A DNA stretch of 62,577 bases from assembly GCA_026391455.1 (NCBI GenBank), contig JAPLEH010000041.1, positions 103,728-166,304 on the forward strand, read 5' to 3'. The notes beneath the pieces are model-generated. The model made no database searches. It was not told the origin of the DNA and worked only from the letters and a program-made list of their open reading frames with translations. Origin of the DNA: Bacteroidota bacterium (GTDB taxonomy: Bacteria; Bacteroidota; Bacteroidia; Chitinophagales; Chitinophagaceae). The position numbers were made by a program, and so were the translations under genes. Shown piece by piece: positions 18,859 through 27,577 of the stretch. How positions within the stretch are numbered: position 1 is the first letter of the stretch; each line of letters begins with the position of its first letter.

Positions 18859-18978
18859 ATTGAATTAATGATTGCATGCATCCCTTTGTAAGCCATGCCA
18901 GTCATATACTGATGAAGGCTGCCCCTCAACCTTCCCCAAAACCAACGATACCTGAAAAGAGCAATTGCCATATTATTA

Positions 18979-19293
18979 TTGCTGGTGATTACCTGGTCGC
19001 AATATGTAAAACAGGCTGTGTACCTGGAATGCAGGCTGGCCAATAGTTTCAGATCATATGCTGCATCCTGCGATTGCGAAAAAAAGGCTGGCATCGACAG
19101 GCAGGATCCTGTAAATGCTCCTTTATCCTCATCACATACACACACACACCCGGATGAACTCTATCCCTATACCAGTATGATACAAAATGATGTATCGGTA
19201 TTTTTTTCTGTTCCTTTTTTTTCTCCTATCTGCCAGGATGATCTTGCTGAAGGTTGCCATGGCCGTCTCTTTCAACCTCCGCGGCTAAGCTGA
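18979..19293 (+). CDS. Small Cys/His-containing secreted or membrane-anchored protein, no ATG start
   Basis: The frame is open from a stop at 18913-18915 to TGA at 19293 and has no ATG; the first accepted start is TTG at 18979. The frame just upstream reads YLKRAIAILLLL, so a start near CTG 18952 would give a better signal-like segment. The mature part has Cys residues in SYAASCDCEKKAGID and a SSHTHTHP run that could bind copper or zinc. I remember small Chitinophagaceae proteins with the layout hydrophobic N-terminus, C-x-C plus Lys, then polar tail, near metal-related genes, with no assigned function. It may be real with a rare start, or a decayed gene. Confidence 0.35.
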   Translation: MLVITWSQYVKQAVYLECRLANSFRSYAASCDCEKKAGIDRQDPVNAPLSSSHTHTHPDELYPYTSMIQNDVSVFFSVPFFSPICQDDLAEGCHGRLFQPPRLS

Positions 19294-19339
19294 ATTTTCT
19301 GATACATTATGCTCAATACTGCTACCGGTAAGCAATCTG

Positions 19340-19370
19340 TTTACACGGACAGACCTCTTATTTACTTTTT
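19340..19370 (+). promoter_or_regulatory. Weak promoter candidate for the thioredoxin-TPR gene
   Basis: TTTA (19340-19343), a 19-bp spacer and TACTTTTT (19363-19370) differ from the TTTG-N19-TAnnTTTG consensus at one position in each half, 14 bp before the start. Confidence 0.35.
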
Positions 19371-19384
19371 AAAAAAAGATATAT

Positions 19385-20278
19385 ATGAAAAAGATACTTT
19401 TATTTCTCACATTCTGTATTTCATTGTCCACAATTGCCCGAAGCCAGGCAGATAACAATACACTACTATACGGAGTATGTACCATTGACAGTTTACAGAA
19501 TGCTCCCTATAATAAATGGTTTACACAAGGCTATACAGCCTATCAACCGCATGCCGGCACAATGCAGCAAATGAAAAAAATAAACACAGCAGATCTACGA
19601 ATCGAAGTTTTCTTTGGCACCTGGTGCGGCGACAGTAAACGCGAAGTACCCCGTTTTTTAAAGTTGCTCGACGAGCTTTCCTTTCCTGCCCATAAAACAA
19701 AGCTCATTGCATTGGGCACCGGTGATTCGCTCGTAAAACAAAGTCCGCAGCATGAAGAAGCCGGAAAAGGTATTTTTCGTGTACCCACTTTTATCCTGTA
19801 TAAAAACGGGGTGGAACTGGGCCGTATCAATGAATACCCGGTTTACTCATTGGAAAAAGACCTGCTTACGCTGCTTTCCGGGCAAACCTATACGCCCAAC
19901 TATGGCACGTTCGCACAGATAAAAAAATGGTTGGCAGACAGCACCCTGCTGGATGAGAATAGCAATACATCCGGGCTTGCCGGCACATTGCGGGGGCTGG
20001 TGAAAAATGAACATGAACTGAACAGCCTCGGATATCTTTTACTGAAGCAAGGTCATAAAAAAGAAGCACTCAGAATTTTCCAGATCAACTACCAGTTGTA
20101 CCCGGAGTCTTCGAATATTGCTTCCAGCCTTGGGGAGGGATACCTGGAAATTGGAGATAATCAAAAGGCAGTATTAATGCTGGAAAGATCCATTGCACTC
20201 AATAAAGACGGTGCAGATATGAAAGAGGTGCTGGCATTACTTTATCGCGCAAAAGAAAAAGCGAGTATCCATCAATAA
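19385..20278 (+). CDS. Exported thioredoxin-fold protein with C-terminal TPRs
   Basis: 297 residues. A signal peptide (MKKILLFLTFCISLSTIARS) directs it to the periplasm. The thioredoxin-like domain (about 60-165) has FFGTWCGDSKREVPRF, where the usual CxxC is CGDS, leaving one active-site Cys. The cis-Pro loop is visible as FRVPTFILY. The C-terminal third (about 205-290) forms two to three TPR hairpins (GHKKEALRIFQINYQLYPES). The CxxS active site argues against a disulfide reductase of the normal type; mixed-disulfide chemistry or a chaperone role is possible. A perfect terminator hairpin follows. Confidence 0.8.
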   Translation: MKKILLFLTFCISLSTIARSQADNNTLLYGVCTIDSLQNAPYNKWFTQGYTAYQPHAGTMQQMKKINTADLRIEVFFGTWCGDSKREVPRFLKLLDELSFPAHKTKLIALGTGDSLVKQSPQHEEAGKGIFRVPTFILYKNGVELGRINEYPVYSLEKDLLTLLSGQTYTPNYGTFAQIKKWLADSTLLDENSNTSGLAGTLRGLVKNEHELNSLGYLLLKQGHKKEALRIFQINYQLYPESSNIASSLGEGYLEIGDNQKAVLMLERSIALNKDGADMKEVLALLYRAKEKASIHQ

Positions 20279-20293
20279 CCGGAAATAAAATCG

Positions 20294-20335
20294 AAGGGGT
20301 ATATCTTGCAACCACATTTGCCAGATATACCCCTT
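20294..20335. terminator. Terminator between convergent genes
   Basis: A perfect 13-bp stem (20294-20306 with 20323-20335) with a 16-base loop between the thioredoxin-TPR gene and the convergent lutB. T runs are weak on both sides. Confidence 0.6.
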
Positions 20336-20354
20336 GTAGTATTAGAAATACTAT

Positions 20355-21734
20355 TTATCGGTTCTCTTTGCGTTCCTTCCACATTTCATTGAAGGATTTT
20401 TTGGGAAACTCCATATCCCCCCGGCTTTCTTTCCATCCCTTTACCAGGCTGTTTACCACCCAGTTCTTCATTTTACCACTGGCCATATTCATCCATTTGC
20501 GACGAAGCATTCCCTGGCGCCACATTTTCCAGGCCATCTTTTCGCCAAAAGAACTGAATCCTTCCATCACCGATTCATGTCTGTTTTCCAGCAACAGTTC
20601 ATGCAGGTTGATCTTTACAGCACATACTTCCGTACAATTGCCGCAGAGTGACGAAGCATAGCTGAGATGTTTCCATTCATTCATGCCGCTGAGATGGGGA
20701 GTTATCACAGAGCCAATGGGGCCACTGTAGGTAGCGCCATAACTGTGGCCGCCAATATTTTTATACACCGGGCAGGCATTGAGGCAGGCTCCACACCGGA
20801 TGCAATACAGGCTTTCCCGTTGCTTTTCGTTGGCGAGTATATTGGTTCGTCCATTATCCAGCAGGATCACATACATTTCTTCGGGTCCGTCTTTCTCATT
20901 GGGTTGGCGCGGTCCTGTAAAAATGGTATTGTACACTGTTACTTTCTGTCCCGTACCAAAGGTGGAGAGCAGTGGCCAAAACAACCCAAGGTCAGTAAGA
21001 GAAGGAATCACCTTTTCGATTCCCACTACCACAATATGTGTTTTTGGAAATGCAGCACTCAGCCTGGCATTGCCCTCATTCTCCGTTACCGCTATACCCC
21101 CGATATCGGCCACAATAAAATTGCCCCCCGTTACCCCCACTTCTGCCTGGATATATTTATCACGCAAAATCTTTCTGGCAGTAAGGGTAAGTTGTTGAGG
21201 AGTGGCTTTGGGGTCGGTGCCCAGTTTTTCAGCAAAAAGCCTGGCTACATCTTCCTTGCTTTTATGCATGGCCGGCGTTACGATATGATAGGGTGGTTCA
21301 CCGTCGAGTTGCTGAATATATTCACCCAGGTCGGTTTCCACGCTTTCTATTCCATTTTTCTCAAGGAAATCATTGAGATGGATCTCTTCGGTCACCATGC
21401 TCTTGCTCTTAACCAAAGTGCGGCAATTCTTTTCCTTACATATCTGCAGAATTGCTTCCTGCGCCTGGAGGGTATCTTCGGCCCATATTACTTTTGCCCC
21501 CCGTTTCATAATGGCCGATTCAAATGTTTCCAGTTGTTTATCGAGCGTTTCAATGGCCTTCCATTTTATATTCTTGGCACGTTCCCTGGCCAGATGCTCA
21601 TCGGCAAACTGTTCTTTTCCCTGTGGCACCACGGCATTATACTTTCCAATATTGAAATTGATCTTACGCCGGTGTTCTTTATCCGCCGCTTTAATGGTGC
21701 TTTTGGCAATAAACGCTGCTGATGTTTCTTTCAC
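20355..21734 (-). CDS. lutB: LutB-like iron-sulfur lactate-utilisation protein
   Basis: 459 residues, matching LutB/YkgF. In other bacteria LutA, LutB and LutC together oxidise L-lactate. The N-terminal part is the LUD domain (about 65-290, with TLVKSKSMVTEEI and GNFIVADIGGIAVTENEGNA). Two 4Fe-4S motifs follow: Cys311, 314, 317 and 321 (CIRCGACLNACPVYKN) and Cys364, 367 and 371 (CGNCTEVCAVKI). The C-terminal helix has FGEKMAWKMWRQG. No lutA or lutC lies nearby. It is downstream of the DUF3109 gene, 30 bp away on the same strand, so the two probably share a transcript. Confidence 0.92.
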   Translation of the reverse strand: MKETSAAFIAKSTIKAADKEHRRKINFNIGKYNAVVPQGKEQFADEHLARERAKNIKWKAIETLDKQLETFESAIMKRGAKVIWAEDTLQAQEAILQICKEKNCRTLVKSKSMVTEEIHLNDFLEKNGIESVETDLGEYIQQLDGEPPYHIVTPAMHKSKEDVARLFAEKLGTDPKATPQQLTLTARKILRDKYIQAEVGVTGGNFIVADIGGIAVTENEGNARLSAAFPKTHIVVVGIEKVIPSLTDLGLFWPLLSTFGTGQKVTVYNTIFTGPRQPNEKDGPEEMYVILLDNGRTNILANEKQRESLYCIRCGACLNACPVYKNIGGHSYGATYSGPIGSVITPHLSGMNEWKHLSYASSLCGNCTEVCAVKINLHELLLENRHESVMEGFSSFGEKMAWKMWRQGMLRRKWMNMASGKMKNWVVNSLVKGWKESRGDMEFPKKSFNEMWKERKENR

Positions 21735-21764
21735 GTACGTTGAATTAGCTTTTAGGTTTACACA

Positions 21765-22382
21765 TTATTCAGGCTGTTTGATATCAGCCGGATCCATTTC
21801 CTCCCACTCCCCCTTTGCGATCGTATCGAGTGCATTATAAAAATCTTCGCCAAATTTCCGGATAATGGGTTCTTTTAAAAACTGGTACACGGGTACTTTC
21901 AGTTTTTCGCCCAATGCACAAGCAGGACTGCACATTTGTTGCCTCGGTTCATAATTTACCCGGTCATAATCACCATATTTTCCTTTTTTGGTTATGATCG
22001 GGTACAAGTGACAACTGATTGGTTTTTTCCAGGGTATCACTCCGTCATTATAGGCTTGCTCAAAAGCACATTTAATGATTCCGTTTTCGCCGCGGTTGGC
22101 ATATACACATATTTCATTATCACTGTCGAGCGTGGGCGTTACCCATTCAAATTCCTGATCGTACACATACAATCCTTTTCGTTGGATCTCTTCCACGGCC
22201 GCCTGATTCAGATAGGGCTTTACTTTTTCGTAGAGATCTTTGATGATACCCAGTTCCTCCTTATCCAGCGGGGCACCGGCAGCACCATCTTCACAACAGC
22301 CCCCCTTGCATTTGGAAAGATCGCATACGAACTTCTTATCGGTCACATCTTCACTTATCAGAATATTATCAATTACGATCAC
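21765..22382 (-). CDS. DUF3109 family cysteine-rich protein, GTG start
   Basis: 205 residues. The start codon is GTG at 22382 (VIVIDNILISEDV reads as a typical family start). Cys20, 25, 29 and 30 in VCDLSKCKGGCCEDGAAG form a dense metal-binding cluster, and further cysteines occur in NEICVYANRG, IKCAFE, ISCHLYPI and QMCSPAC. The arrangement resembles Fe-S or zinc cluster proteins of the YkgJ/DUF3109 type. The biochemical role is unknown. Operon with lutB is likely. Confidence 0.85.
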   Translation of the reverse strand: MIVIDNILISEDVTDKKFVCDLSKCKGGCCEDGAAGAPLDKEELGIIKDLYEKVKPYLNQAAVEEIQRKGLYVYDQEFEWVTPTLDSDNEICVYANRGENGIIKCAFEQAYNDGVIPWKKPISCHLYPIITKKGKYGDYDRVNYEPRQQMCSPACALGEKLKVPVYQFLKEPIIRKFGEDFYNALDTIAKGEWEEMDPADIKQPE

Positions 22383-22396
22383 CGGTAATTTTTTTG

Positions 22397-22404
22397 CAAA
22401 GGTA
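22397..22404 (-). promoter_or_regulatory. -7 element for DUF3109-lutB
   Basis: On the minus strand TACCTTTG matches TAnnTTTG exactly, 15 bp before the GTG start. A -33 element with correct spacing is not evident. Confidence 0.45.
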
Positions 22405-22413
22405 AGGGCCTGT

Positions 22414-24210
22414 TTACAGTTCTGTATCTTTTGTCCTGCGCCAGAGTTTGTTGCGGATATGGCTGCCGGCCGACGTAAGACGGTTATGTGAAGTAAGGTA
22501 ATGCAGCACTTTATGCTCCAGCCAGTGATGCAAAGGTACCAGCAAAGCCGCCAATGCGATCATAAAAGCCAGATCGCGAAGGGGCTCCCCATGGGTAAAG
22601 GAATAAATGGTCTTTTTGAACACCAGGAAGATAAATTCAAAAAGCATCAGGAATACAAAGAAGCCGGTAGCTTTGATAACCCCCGCAGACACTTTGAACA
22701 TGCCCAAAATAACCAGCCCTACAAACAGGCCGATGATACCGATCACTATACCCAGATACTGGATATTATTTCTTCTTTTTTTCAATTCTTCTGCATCTTT
22801 TATGGCTTTGGCCTGGCGCTGTTCTTCATCTTCTGCTTCTACCTGTGTCAGTTCTTTTTCTCTTTTCAACGTTTCGATACTGTCTTTATACCGGTAGTAT
22901 TGTGCCTTGTACTGTCCTGAAAGGGTGAAGTTTCCGGTTTCCATATAAAGCGTATCCAGGTATTGGGCTGATTTTTTCACATTTTCCAGCAACCCGTTTC
23001 GTGTACTGGCCTCTATCACTTTTTGGTAATAGTCAATGGCCATTTTTTTATCCCCTGATTTACGATAGAAGGAGGCCAGTTGGCCGTAGAAACCCACTTT
23101 GGTATTCTCGTTGCTGCTGTTTTCAAATACAGGCTTTGCTTTTTCGAGGTAAATGCGGGCAGAGTCGAAACGGCCCAACTCTGTATAAATAACGCCATAG
23201 GCCTGGTCAATGACGGAAGCCATTCCAAAATTGAACAGGTACTTTTTCAATGCAGTACCCTGGTCAGAATTCAGGTAATCGAGGGCTTTTTGGGGTTCAT
23301 CCAGTCGAAGGTATTGGTTAAGCAGACTTACATAACCCGGCACTTTCAATGTAGAAAATTTCAATGAATCAGCCATACGGATAGACCGTTCAAAATAACT
23401 GATAGCGATATCATAGTTCTTTTTCTGCGCATAAAGATTGCCTATTGCATTAATATAAATCACCCGCTGATATGGCACGTTGCCTTCTTGAATAAAATCC
23501 AGTTGTTTGTATGCCTTATCCATATAATCAATAGCGCGGTCATAATCGTCTATAGAGGAATAAAATCCGGCCAGGCTTCCATAACAGTTACATATAAGCG
23601 AATGATTACCCGTTTCCTCCGCCAGCCGGAGCCCGCTGAGAAAATTACGCAACGCCAGCGTGTTTTCATTACGGGCCATATAAACCCGTCCATAAACATT
23701 ATGTGCTTCCACCCGGAGGCTGTCGTCCGAAAGTGTAGAAATCAGTGAAAAGGCCTGAGTGGCATAGGAAAGTGCTTTTTCATTATCCGGAATGGCCAGA
23801 TAAATGCCTGCCAGGTGCAATTGCGCTTCCCCGGTCTTTTTGTCCATCCGGTTTTGCCGGGCCAGCGCCAGTGCTTTATTCATGAATTCAATGGCCCGGT
23901 CGGAGTATTTTTTTTGGTTTACAAAAAAAGCGCACCTGTCACCATTGGAGAGATAGGCTTTGAACATGAGTTTGCGGTCGCGCGACTCTTCAGCCACCGT
24001 GATCAGTTGCTTTCCATAATCTTCTGCCTCTGCCGGGTTTACATTCATCATCACCTTACTGAGCTTATCGAGGTATTTTACTTTCTCTTCAGGGGTAGTA
24101 GCCTTCCGCAGTGCATTTTTGAGGGTATCGGTTACAGCAGCATTTTCCTGTGAAAAAGCAGTGACATGCAGCAACAAAAAGAGAAATAAGATCCGGACTG
24201 GTTTGTTCAT
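22414..24210 (-). CDS. Exported TPR protein with coiled coil and C-terminal membrane helices
   Basis: 598 residues. Signal peptide (MNKPVRILFLFLLLHVTAFS), then TPR repeats over about residues 30-410 (for example YDIAISYFERSIRMADSL and SYATQAFSLI). A charged coiled coil follows (about 425-475), and then about three membrane helices to residue 570. The layout is that of the N-terminal half of Bacteroidota TPR-type sensor kinases, but there is no kinase or DNA-binding domain and the C-terminus is a short basic tail. It may signal through another protein or be a scaffold. The start region has a TAACTTTG -7 element at 24236-24243. Confidence 0.75.
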   Translation of the reverse strand: MNKPVRILFLFLLLHVTAFSQENAAVTDTLKNALRKATTPEEKVKYLDKLSKVMMNVNPAEAEDYGKQLITVAEESRDRKLMFKAYLSNGDRCAFFVNQKKYSDRAIEFMNKALALARQNRMDKKTGEAQLHLAGIYLAIPDNEKALSYATQAFSLISTLSDDSLRVEAHNVYGRVYMARNENTLALRNFLSGLRLAEETGNHSLICNCYGSLAGFYSSIDDYDRAIDYMDKAYKQLDFIQEGNVPYQRVIYINAIGNLYAQKKNYDIAISYFERSIRMADSLKFSTLKVPGYVSLLNQYLRLDEPQKALDYLNSDQGTALKKYLFNFGMASVIDQAYGVIYTELGRFDSARIYLEKAKPVFENSSNENTKVGFYGQLASFYRKSGDKKMAIDYYQKVIEASTRNGLLENVKKSAQYLDTLYMETGNFTLSGQYKAQYYRYKDSIETLKREKELTQVEAEDEEQRQAKAIKDAEELKKRRNNIQYLGIVIGIIGLFVGLVILGMFKVSAGVIKATGFFVFLMLFEFIFLVFKKTIYSFTHGEPLRDLAFMIALAALLVPLHHWLEHKVLHYLTSHNRLTSAGSHIRNKLWRRTKDTEL

Positions 24211-24235
24211 AATGATGGTGTTGCAATGAAATTAG

Positions 24236-24243
24236 CAAAGTTA
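24236..24243 (-). promoter_or_regulatory. -7 element for the TPR-membrane protein gene
   Basis: TAACTTTG on the minus strand matches TAnnTTTG exactly, 25 bp before the ATG at 24210. The -33 partner is poor. Confidence 0.45.
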
Positions 24244-24290
24244 TGTTGGTTACAAAAATTCGTTTAACAAAAGGCTAACAGGATCACTTT

Positions 24291-25016
24291 ATGGAGAACT
24301 TACCGGGCCGGCATCTCCACGGTATCACAAACCACTGTATGCAAAACACAAGAGCCATTACCCTTCGCCGCTCTGCCCGGGTATTTTTCCAGATGCTGTT
24401 CTGGACGCCGGTAGCCGCCTTCAGCCTGCTGCTGATCTATAATACACTTCCTTATTTTTCATTCAGCAAAGAGTTTAGCTTTATTGAAGAAAGAAGCTTC
24501 CTTTTTCAAAGCAATCTGTACAATGCCTGCTTCTATATTCATATCCTGGCCGGTGCCCTGTGTATTGGAACAGCACTGATACAATTCTCCCGGTATATAT
24601 TAAAAAAATCAAAGGCCATACACCGTATTTCCGGTAAGATATATGTATTTGTGGTTTTGTTTCTGGGTGCGCCCACCGGTTTGTACATGGCCTTTTTTGC
24701 AAAGGGCAGTTTCTGGGAAAGAAGCCTGTTCATGTTCATGGCAGTATGGTGGTTCATCACCACTTTATATGGACTGAGTACTATTCACAAAAAAAATGTG
24801 GTGGCGCATAAGATCTGGATGATCCGCAGTTATGCCATGGCCATGACCGCAGTTTCATTTCGTGTGTTTCATATTGTATTCTACCTGCTCGACTGGGGCC
24901 ATCTCGAAAACTATGAGTTCTCCCTCTGGATCAGTGTAGTCGGAAATATGCTTTTTGCCGAATGGGTGATTTGGCGCCAAAGCAGGCATTACCTGCGGTC
25001 ATTCGCGATTAAATAA
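24291..25016 (+). CDS. DUF2306 family membrane protein
   Basis: 241 residues with about six membrane helices. The hallmark features are HILAGALCIGTALIQF, the HRISGKIYVFVVLFLGAPTGLYMA segment, and the HKIWMIRSYAMAMTAVSFRVF segment, which together place it in DUF2306. The conserved His residues suggest haem or quinone binding, but no function is established to my knowledge. The ATG at 24291 gives a long N-terminus; a second ATG 48 bases downstream (MQNTRAITLRRSARV) is also plausible. Confidence 0.8.
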   Translation: MENLPGRHLHGITNHCMQNTRAITLRRSARVFFQMLFWTPVAAFSLLLIYNTLPYFSFSKEFSFIEERSFLFQSNLYNACFYIHILAGALCIGTALIQFSRYILKKSKAIHRISGKIYVFVVLFLGAPTGLYMAFFAKGSFWERSLFMFMAVWWFITTLYGLSTIHKKNVVAHKIWMIRSYAMAMTAVSFRVFHIVFYLLDWGHLENYEFSLWISVVGNMLFAEWVIWRQSRHYLRSFAIK

Positions 25017-25064
25017 ACAATCAATTATAAACACCTGGCCAAAAGCCGGACAAACTACACCAGC

Positions 25065-25433
25065 ATGAAAGCGATCTTGTACACCGGTGCCGCCCTGATG
25101 ATCGGGGCAGGCATTTATGGATTTGCCGATTACAGGCAAACGAGTCAGAAAAAAGATTTTAAGGTAATGTATACCGGGGAAAATACGATTAACAGTGCAT
25201 CCGCTCCGGTACATGCCGCCGTAATTACGGATAAACAGAATACGGAAACGATAACCACCACGGAAACGAATACAACGGCAGCTAAATCGGTGACGGTGAA
25301 AAAGAAAGCAAAGAAGAAAAGAACTTTCAATACGAGGTTGTTTAGCCGGGGAGCATTAGATGAACGTTTTATTGATCCCCTGCCACCAGTGGAGAAAAAG
25401 ATGGATACACTGAAATCAGGGAATAAAAACTAA
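25065..25433 (+). CDS. Small single-helix membrane-anchored protein, low complexity
   Basis: 122 residues. One N-terminal hydrophobic helix (ILYTGAALMIGAGIYGFADY) and a polar body rich in Thr, Glu and Lys (TETITTTETNTTAAK, then KKKAKKKR). The C-terminal FNTRLFSRGALDERFIDPL segment looks like a folded or binding motif. I do not recognise a family. It lies 48 bp downstream of the DUF2306 gene and may be co-transcribed with it. Confidence 0.55.
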   Translation: MKAILYTGAALMIGAGIYGFADYRQTSQKKDFKVMYTGENTINSASAPVHAAVITDKQNTETITTTETNTTAAKSVTVKKKAKKKRTFNTRLFSRGALDERFIDPLPPVEKKMDTLKSGNKN

Positions 25434-25443
25434 AAATCATGCG

Positions 25444-25499
25444 GGTCCGGTATTCGTGGCAAAGCCTTTCAACATATGTAATGAGCTGCGAACCGGACC
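25444..25499. terminator. Possible terminator with long loop
   Basis: GGTCCGGT (25444-25451) and ACCGGACC (25492-25499) can pair across a 40-base loop between convergent genes; a T-rich stretch follows on the plus strand. Confidence 0.35.
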
Positions 25500-25503
25500 A
25501 CTT

Positions 25504-26103
25504 TTATTTCCATTGCAATGTATTGATGAGGTGTTCAAGGTCTCTTTTCAGAAAATCATTTACGATACCCAGTGAATCTGCATTCGGTGCAGCATCAAAA
25601 TAAAGGGCCCCTCGTAAAAAATGCCTGGTAGAGTCGGAGAGATAAAACTGATTGGCCGTGGCCGTGTTACCATCCAGTGAATAATACATACCGCTAACAC
25701 CATTGGGTGTTCGCATCAGGCTGTCGAAAATGCCGGTTGCCATGGTAATATGCTGACGGGTAGCCATCTTATAAGCATCATCCACCAGGGAATCAAATGT
25801 ATTGGCGGCATTGATCGTTTTATAACTCACGTGAATGCGCCCGTGAAATTCTGGTATATCAATATTCACCCACCAGTCTTCCGCTTTATCATCAAAGAAA
25901 GTGGTGTCTTTTAATACGTTGGCATATACCGGGTATTCAAACCGGTAGGGATATCCGGGTTTATCAAATAGCTGGTATTTTTTCTCCGGAAAATTAATAC
26001 GGAAATATCCTTTCTTCTTACCGGAAGAATAATCACTGTTACAGGCGGCGAACACCATGCAAAAAAAGATGACTGTAAAAAAGAACCGGTTTGGGGATTG
26101 CAT
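25504..26103 (-). CDS. gldD: Gliding motility lipoprotein GldD
   Basis: 199 residues. Lipoprotein signal with Cys21 (VFAACNSD). The start of the mature region, GYFRINFPEKKYQLFDKPGYPYRFEYP, is characteristic of GldD, as are the HVSYK and FLRGALYFDAAPNADS segments. GldD is required for gliding and, in Flavobacterium, is linked to the type IX secretion/gliding apparatus. The location 10 bp downstream of gldE matches the conserved gldE-gldD pairing of this phylum. It does not by itself show that the strain glides. Confidence 0.93.
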   Translation of the reverse strand: MQSPNRFFFTVIFFCMVFAACNSDYSSGKKKGYFRINFPEKKYQLFDKPGYPYRFEYPVYANVLKDTTFFDDKAEDWWVNIDIPEFHGRIHVSYKTINAANTFDSLVDDAYKMATRQHITMATGIFDSLMRTPNGVSGMYYSLDGNTATANQFYLSDSTRHFLRGALYFDAAPNADSLGIVNDFLKRDLEHLINTLQWK

Positions 26104-26113
26104 GGAAAAAATT

Positions 26114-27478
26114 TTATGATTGGAGATTGATGGTCACTTTAACCTGGCGGATACGGTTGTTTTCTGCCTGTAAAACGGTGAATGAAAAATCGCCCGAACT
26201 GATCACGGCATTCATTGCGGGAAATTCTCCGGCCAGTTCGAGTATCAGGCCTGCCAGCGATTCACTTTCACCTCTTACCTTATCGAATGTATCCATGGGC
26301 AGTTGCATGGTCTTGCATACATCGTGGATCATGGTCTTTCCTTCAAACAGGTAATTATTGTCATCTAATTTCCGGTTGGCTGTTTCGTCTTCATCAAATT
26401 CGTCTTTTATCTCCCCGATCACTTCTTCGAGTATATCTTCCATAGTTACAATACCGCTGGTGCCGCCAAATTCATCCACCACTACAGCAAAGTGGATACG
26501 CTTTAGTTGAAAATCGCGCAGGAGGTCTTCGATCAGTTTGGGTTCAGGTACAAAATAAGGCTGCCGCATCAGGTGGTGCCAGTCATAGTTGGCATCCTGC
26601 TCCAGGTAAGGGATGAGGTCTTTAGTATTGATCAGTCCCACCACTTCATCGAGGCTTTTTTTGAAAACAGGCAACCTGGAATAGTGCAGTTCTTCCACAC
26701 GGGCCAGCAGTTGTGAAAAAGTGGCATTGTAATCCACGCCGCTTACATCCAGCCTGCTTTTCATCACTTGTTTTACAGATATATTGCCAAACTTCACGAT
26801 TCCTTTCATGATATTTTTTTCATCGGGCGAAGCCTCTTCATCCGTTTTGATATCAATGGCTTCATCAAGTTCGCGCATACTCATCGCATTAGTCTTGTCG
26901 GCCCCGGCTCTTTTACCGATACTATCGGCCAGCGATACGATGCGGCGGCTGATCTTCCGCATCAGCAGGTGGATGCCCTGTACCACAGCAGACGATCCAT
27001 ACGCAAAGCGGATATTATTTTGTGTGGCCCATACCTTAGGCAATATCTTTCCGATAAAAATGATCACAAAGCCGATCAATACTACACGTATAATAAGGTC
27101 TATTATGTTACTAAGTAAGGGTTGCCCTTTGATCATGGCCGTATTGGCCGGCAAATACATATTGATAAAGTAATTCGACAGTACAATGATGCAAATCGTA
27201 AAGAACATGCCGCTGATAAGCAGGGAGGCATATAACTCTTTGGGCTCTTCAAGTAATTCAATGATACGTTTGGCGGCCGTATGTTGTTTTGTTTTCAGCA
27301 GGTTGATGTCTTTGCGGTTGAGTGAGAAAAAAGCCACTTCGGCTCCGGATATGGTAAATACGAGCAGTAACAATACAAACAGCAGTACCCCCAGAAAAAG
27401 AGTGCTTTGCGGATTGATAGCAAGAAGCAAATGCAGAAGACTATTAGAAATGGAAATGAATGCCGTATGACTTTCCAA
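26114..27478 (-). CDS. gldE: Gliding motility-associated CNNM/CBS protein GldE
   Basis: 454 residues. An N-terminal CNNM/DUF21 membrane domain (about 25-200, four hydrophobic segments including SGAEVAFFSLNRKDINLL), a CBS pair (about 220-340, with VMKSRLDVSGVD and FAVVVDEFGGTSGIVTMEDILEE), and a C-terminal CorC/HlyC transporter-associated domain (about 360-452). Related proteins bind or transport magnesium or cobalt; GldE is named for its link to gldD. It precedes gldD with 10 bp spacing and follows ssb in the same direction. Confidence 0.92.
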   Translation of the reverse strand: MESHTAFISISNSLLHLLLAINPQSTLFLGVLLFVLLLLVFTISGAEVAFFSLNRKDINLLKTKQHTAAKRIIELLEEPKELYASLLISGMFFTICIIVLSNYFINMYLPANTAMIKGQPLLSNIIDLIIRVVLIGFVIIFIGKILPKVWATQNNIRFAYGSSAVVQGIHLLMRKISRRIVSLADSIGKRAGADKTNAMSMRELDEAIDIKTDEEASPDEKNIMKGIVKFGNISVKQVMKSRLDVSGVDYNATFSQLLARVEELHYSRLPVFKKSLDEVVGLINTKDLIPYLEQDANYDWHHLMRQPYFVPEPKLIEDLLRDFQLKRIHFAVVVDEFGGTSGIVTMEDILEEVIGEIKDEFDEDETANRKLDDNNYLFEGKTMIHDVCKTMQLPMDTFDKVRGESESLAGLILELAGEFPAMNAVISSGDFSFTVLQAENNRIRQVKVTINLQS

Positions 27479-27577
27479 AACCTGGTTTTTTGTTATTCAA
27501 TATCGTTCCGGACCTTTCATTTATGCACGAGAAAAGGCCCTTTCATTTGCACAAAGTTACCGTATTCCGGCATATCA

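Noticed and set aside
20667-21722. A 351-codon plus-strand open frame opposite lutB
   Set aside because: It lies fully antisense to a well-supported gene with all its Fe-S motifs, has no family features, and is explained by codon bias of lutB.
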